A stretch of DNA of 42,406 nt from JAAYZH01 sp964479695 (GTDB lineage: Bacteria > Bacillota > Clostridia > Saccharofermentanales > Fastidiosipilaceae): assembly GCA_964479695.1 (NCBI GenBank), contig CAYZSO010000023.1, forward strand, positions 1 to 42,406, given 5' to 3'. A program made the position numbers and the translations under genes. Positions 39,816-42,406 of the stretch are shown piece after piece (positions within the stretch are counted from its first letter, which is position 1; the number at the start of each line of letters is the position of its first letter). Under the pieces are notes generated by a model. The model was not told the origin of the DNA. It saw only the letters and a list, made by a program, of their open reading frames with translations, and made no database searches.

Positions 39816-41533
39816 TCAGATGGAATCTTGGATCTCCAAGAAAGAACGATAGGCGTGCGGGGTAAGCTTCGCGAGATCTTCCTGTTGGTTCGCATCACGC
39901 AACTCCATTCCCTTTTTAAAAACCCAGCAGAAATATGCATAGGGATCGACATTTATCCCTTTCGCCGTCTCCACTAAGCTATACAGGATCGCAGTGGCTG
40001 TGGCTCCCCTGGATGTATTGCAAAACAGGAAGTTCTTTCTCCCGATAACCACGCTTTTGATGGTTCTTTCGGCTCGGTTGTTGCTAAGCTCGAGGCGGCC
40101 ATCAAGCAGATAATTTTCCAGATAAGGCCTCTGCCTAAACGCATAGGTGCGTGCTTTGCCAAACGTGGATTTAGTGGACACGTCTACGCTTCCCAGCCAT
40201 TCATAGAAGGCCGCCAAAATGGGCTTGGCCTCCTCTTGGCGTTTTTGGTAGCGCTCCTGAACCGTCAAATCCTCATACTTTTTCTCTAAGAGAAATAAAT
40301 GATTGATGTACGCAAGCGCTTGTTTCGCTAAATTTTTTGGGCCGCTTGGCGCAGGGGGAGCTTTAGCTGCATCCTCAAATTTTCGTCGGGCATGCGCCAT
40401 ACAACCCACAATAATCATCTCATTGGGCAAACCGTGGTAGCCTTCATACCCGTCCGTATGTAGGTAACCCTTAAACTCACCTAAGAAGTTCTTCGGTCGC
40501 TCCTTCCTGCGATCTTTTTGGTAATCGTAAAGGACGATGGGGATGTCCGCGTCTCCACTCGTACGATAGTGCCATATATAGCTCTTGCTCTGGGCGCTCT
40601 TGCCATCTTCATGGAGTACTTGTAGCGTGGTTTCGTCCGCATGGAGAACCTGGCACTTCTGCAAATCCTGTCGCAGGGCGGCATAAATAGGCACTAAATA
40701 GTTTTCACATACTTTCAATATCCAATTCGACATCGTCTGCCGGCTTAAGATGACACCATGGCGCTCCCACTCTTGTTCTTGGCGATAAAGCGGGAGTCCC
40801 ATGACAAATTTTTGGGCAATGGATTCAGGTGTGGCAATGCCACCTTTGATTAATGCGGGACTGATCTNNNNNNNNNNNNNNNNNNNNNNNNNNNNNNNNN
40901 NNNNNNNNNNNNNNNNNNNNNNNNNNNNNNNNNNNNNNNNNNNNNNNNNNNNNNNNNNNNNNNNNNNTGGGCAATGGATTCAGGTGTGGCAATGCCACCT
41001 TTGATTAATGCGGGACTGATCTTCGATTTTTTAACCTCGACAGGTCTGGCCGCCTTCTCGCATTCCTTACAGGCGTAGCTGTGCTGCACGTGGCGTTCGA
41101 TAATGAACTTGGCAGGAATAATGCGTAGCCTATCCCGAGTCTCTCCGCCAATATCGACCAGAGGGCTCTGGCAACAAGAGCAGAATTTCTCTTCTTCAGG
41201 GATGTCGTGATCCACGATTTCAATAGGAAGATCCGCAGGCAAACGTTCTTGACGTGAACGCTTCTTCCGGGTGTGGGCAGGGACAACGGTAACTTCCTCG
41301 ATAGTGGGCTCCGGTGCGGAAAGATCGCAACTACTTTCCACCTCGTTGAAGAGCGTCTCTAGGCGCAGCTGATTCTCCGGAATTGTTTTTTCACTGGAGG
41401 GTGCGAATAGTTTGATTTTTGCTAAGCGAATTTGTTCGATGAGTGCGTCGATTTGCCCTTGCAGATCCTTTGCGTGAGCCTGCTGAGCCAGTAATTTCTG
41501 GTATTCTTCCTCTGAAATCGTCACCATCTTCAT
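39816..41533 (-). CDS. tnpC: IS66 transposase TnpC (interrupted by a false gap)
   Basis: This is the main transposase. The N-terminal part (41533 to the gap) has a leucine-zipper-like start (EEEYQKLLAQQAHAKDLQGQIDALIEQIR), KLFAPSSEK, and a zinc-finger region (FCSCCQ and CKEC). The C-terminal part (40802-39816) has the DDE catalytic region, including VLHADETTLQV, HTDGYEGYHGL, CMAHARRKFEDA and LELSNNRAERTIKSVVIGRKNFLF. The two frames meet at a 100-N gap flanked by the same 55 bp on both sides. Removing the gap and one copy gives a single frame through GGIATPESIAQKFVMGLPLY, so the gene is intact, about 520 residues. Confidence 0.92.
40868..40967. other. 100-N assembly gap with 55-bp identical flanks
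   Basis: The 55 bp before the gap (40813-40867) are identical to the 55 bp after it (40968-41022). The two contigs overlap, and the gap is a placeholder rather than missing sequence. Confidence 0.93.
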
Positions 41534-41575
41534 AATGGAAATTTTACCATTTTCAGCCTGAAATTACAAGAGAAA

Positions 41576-41617
41576 AAACCCTCAAAAAGCCCTGAATTTG
41601 GGCATTTGTAAGGGTTT
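41576..41617 (-). terminator. Hairpin between tnpB and tnpC
   Basis: AAACCCT/AGGGTTT encloses an inner GCCC/GGGC stem. On the minus strand the structure is followed by a T run (GGGTTTTTTCTC). It lies after tnpB and before tnpC and could limit transposase expression. Confidence 0.65.
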
Positions 41618-41623
41618 ATTGAG

Positions 41624-41980
41624 CTAGCCAAGTCGCGGTGAAGCTTGCTTTTTTATGCTTTGTTTTTGCTCGATTTTCAAACCTTCCATAAGCCAGCGAA
41701 ATTGCCGTTCGTCGAGTTCTTGGACTTCTTGTGCGCTGCGCGGCCAGCGAAAATACCCGTTCTCTAAGCGCTTATAGAGAAGCACGAAACCGTCCCCTTC
41801 CCAGAGCAAGACTTTGATGCGATCGGCCCTTCGGCCGCAAAATAAGAAGAGGCTTTGGTCGCCCGGATCCAGATGGAACTGTTCCTGGATGAGGAGGGCT
41901 AAGCCATCAATCCCTTTTCTCAAATCGGTATAGCCGGTAGCCACATAGATTTTACCTGGACCAGAATAATCGTTTAGCAT
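41624..41980 (-). CDS. tnpB: IS66 accessory protein TnpB
   Basis: This 118-residue protein, from ATG 41980, has the IS66 Orf2 hallmarks: IYVATGYTDLRKGIDGLALLI, SLFLFCGRRADRIKVLLWEGDGFVLLYKRLE. It overlaps tnpA by 7 bp, typical coupling. The frame extends upstream to 42085 without a start that would fit the family. Confidence 0.93.
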   Translation of the reverse strand: MLNDYSGPGKIYVATGYTDLRKGIDGLALLIQEQFHLDPGDQSLFLFCGRRADRIKVLLWEGDGFVLLYKRLENGYFRWPRSAQEVQELDERQFRWLMEGLKIEQKQSIKKQASPRLG

Positions 41981-42312
41981 GGGGCTTGTACCATGTGCAG
42001 GATCTGCCGGACAGTCTCCGGATCCGCTCCTTGAGGAATTTCGATGACGACATGAGGATAGCGTACCGTGATCTTCTCTGAACAAACGAGCCCTTTGGGC
42101 TTAGGATCTGATGCTCCCTCTTCAACCGAAGCATATTTGGACGGTTGGCCAAATTCCATGGCCACTTGCTGTTGACGATAGTGGAAGCTACTCTTCGGAA
42201 TCCCGTTGGCCTTACACCATGCAAAGGTGGACAGATTACTTTGCAAACAGTCTTCTACCTGCTGCTTCCATTCCTCCATGCGTAGGGAATGCTTCAATTC
42301 GATAAACTCCAT
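41974..42312 (-). CDS. tnpA: IS66 accessory protein TnpA
   Basis: This 112-residue protein has a helix-turn-helix segment (LSTFAWCKANGIPKSSFHYRQQQV) as in IS66 TnpA, followed by a short C-terminal strand region (VVIEIPQGADPETVRQIL). It is first of the three element genes, starting 94 bp inside the right inverted repeat. Confidence 0.88.
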   Translation of the reverse strand: MEFIELKHSLRMEEWKQQVEDCLQSNLSTFAWCKANGIPKSSFHYRQQQVAMEFGQPSKYASVEEGASDPKPKGLVCSEKITVRYPHVVIEIPQGADPETVRQILHMVQAPC

Positions 42313-42406
42313 CGCTGTACCTCCAAATCCAGTCTGTGTTTTATCCGATGAAGATTATCTCAGCTCATGCCACCGACTGGAAGACGGGGATAGATTTGAC
42401 GCTTAC

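Larger units (their letters stand above)
39675..42406 (-). mobile_element. IS66-family insertion sequence, complete
   Basis: The element carries tnpA, tnpB and tnpC in IS66 order on the minus strand. The left end GTAAGCGTCAAACCTACCCC (from 39675) and right end, read inward GTAAGCGTCAAATCTATCCCC (42386-42406), form terminal inverted repeats of about 23 bp with few mismatches. Removing the 100-N gap and one of two identical 55-bp flanks gives about 2577 bp, a normal IS66 size. The right end coincides with the window edge, so the target duplication cannot be checked; the left flanking 8 bp are TATTCTTC. Confidence 0.93.

Noticed and set aside
40868..40967. Missing passenger gene within the IS at the N-gap
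   Set aside because: The flanks are identical 55-bp overlaps and collapse to an intact tnpC, so nothing needs to be missing.

Overview
The window looks like a chromosomal scaffold from an uncultured anaerobic Bacillota (Clostridia-type) bacterium. The evidence is Gram-positive style Shine-Dalgarno sequences (AAGGAGG type), a YesM/YesN-type two-component pair beside a sugar ABC importer, a DUF6062 gene, a secreted LxxG-heptad protein with an MMPL exporter, an Asp23/Gls24-domain protein, and a multi-subunit sodium-pumping oxaloacetate decarboxylase. Base composition is near 50% GC in most genes, with an AT-richer stretch around 29.2-29.6 kb. Assignment below class level is not possible from the sequence alone.

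Layout. 1-90: 3' end of a class II tRNA (probably Ser) and its terminator. 0.4-3.7 kb (+): heterodimeric ABC exporter. 3.8-7.0 kb (-): sugar importer (binding lipoprotein and two permeases), diverging from a sensor kinase and AraC-type response regulator (7.25-10.96 kb, +). 11.2-12.2 kb (+): flavodoxin-like protein and a membrane-anchored FMN-binding protein. 12.3-14.5 kb (-): tex, split by a frameshift at a G6 tract. 14.6-16.0 kb (+): class II fumarase. 16.0-16.8 kb: gene-free, repeat-rich. 16.8-21.7 kb (-): secreted heptad-repeat protein and MMPL/RND exporter, diverging from a TetR regulator. 22.8-26.3 kb (+): decarboxylase operon (alpha, a small epsilon-like piece, biotin carrier, beta, small membrane gamma). 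26.6-28.0 kb (+): MATE exporter. 28.1-29.2 kb (-): Smr protein and family 4 uracil-DNA glycosylase. 29.2-30.2 kb: gene-free. 30.2-33.9 kb (-): YebC, a P-loop/Asp23 fusion, DUF6062 and a DsrE/YedF-like protein. 34.1-37.1 kb (+): DUF815 AAA ATPase and release factor 3. 37.1-39.4 kb (-): Zn/Mn-type ABC transporter ATPase and permease plus a Fur/Zur regulator. 39.7-42.4 kb (-): an IS66-family element ending exactly at the window edge and containing a 100-N gap that appears to be an assembly artefact.

Functionally, fumarase and the Na+ pump fit a fermentative dicarboxylate branch that turns decarboxylation energy into a sodium gradient. YesMN-like sensing controls sugar uptake. Zn uptake appears to be self-regulated by the Fur-family protein.

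The most unusual content lies in DNA-level patterns rather than in a novel gene cluster. (1) A highly iterated palindrome CTTTGGCCAAAG, often extended to GGCTTTGGCCAAAGCCGCC, occurs in genes and intergenic DNA far above chance. (2) A ~307-bp intergenic element is present twice, with a 65-bp identical core and complementary flanks; it is a candidate structured RNA or small mobile element. (3) A palindrome family with ACTACATAAGTTTA arms occurs three times. (4) Short tandem repeats are pervasive between genes and, in frame, as low-complexity tails or loops in otherwise ordinary proteins.
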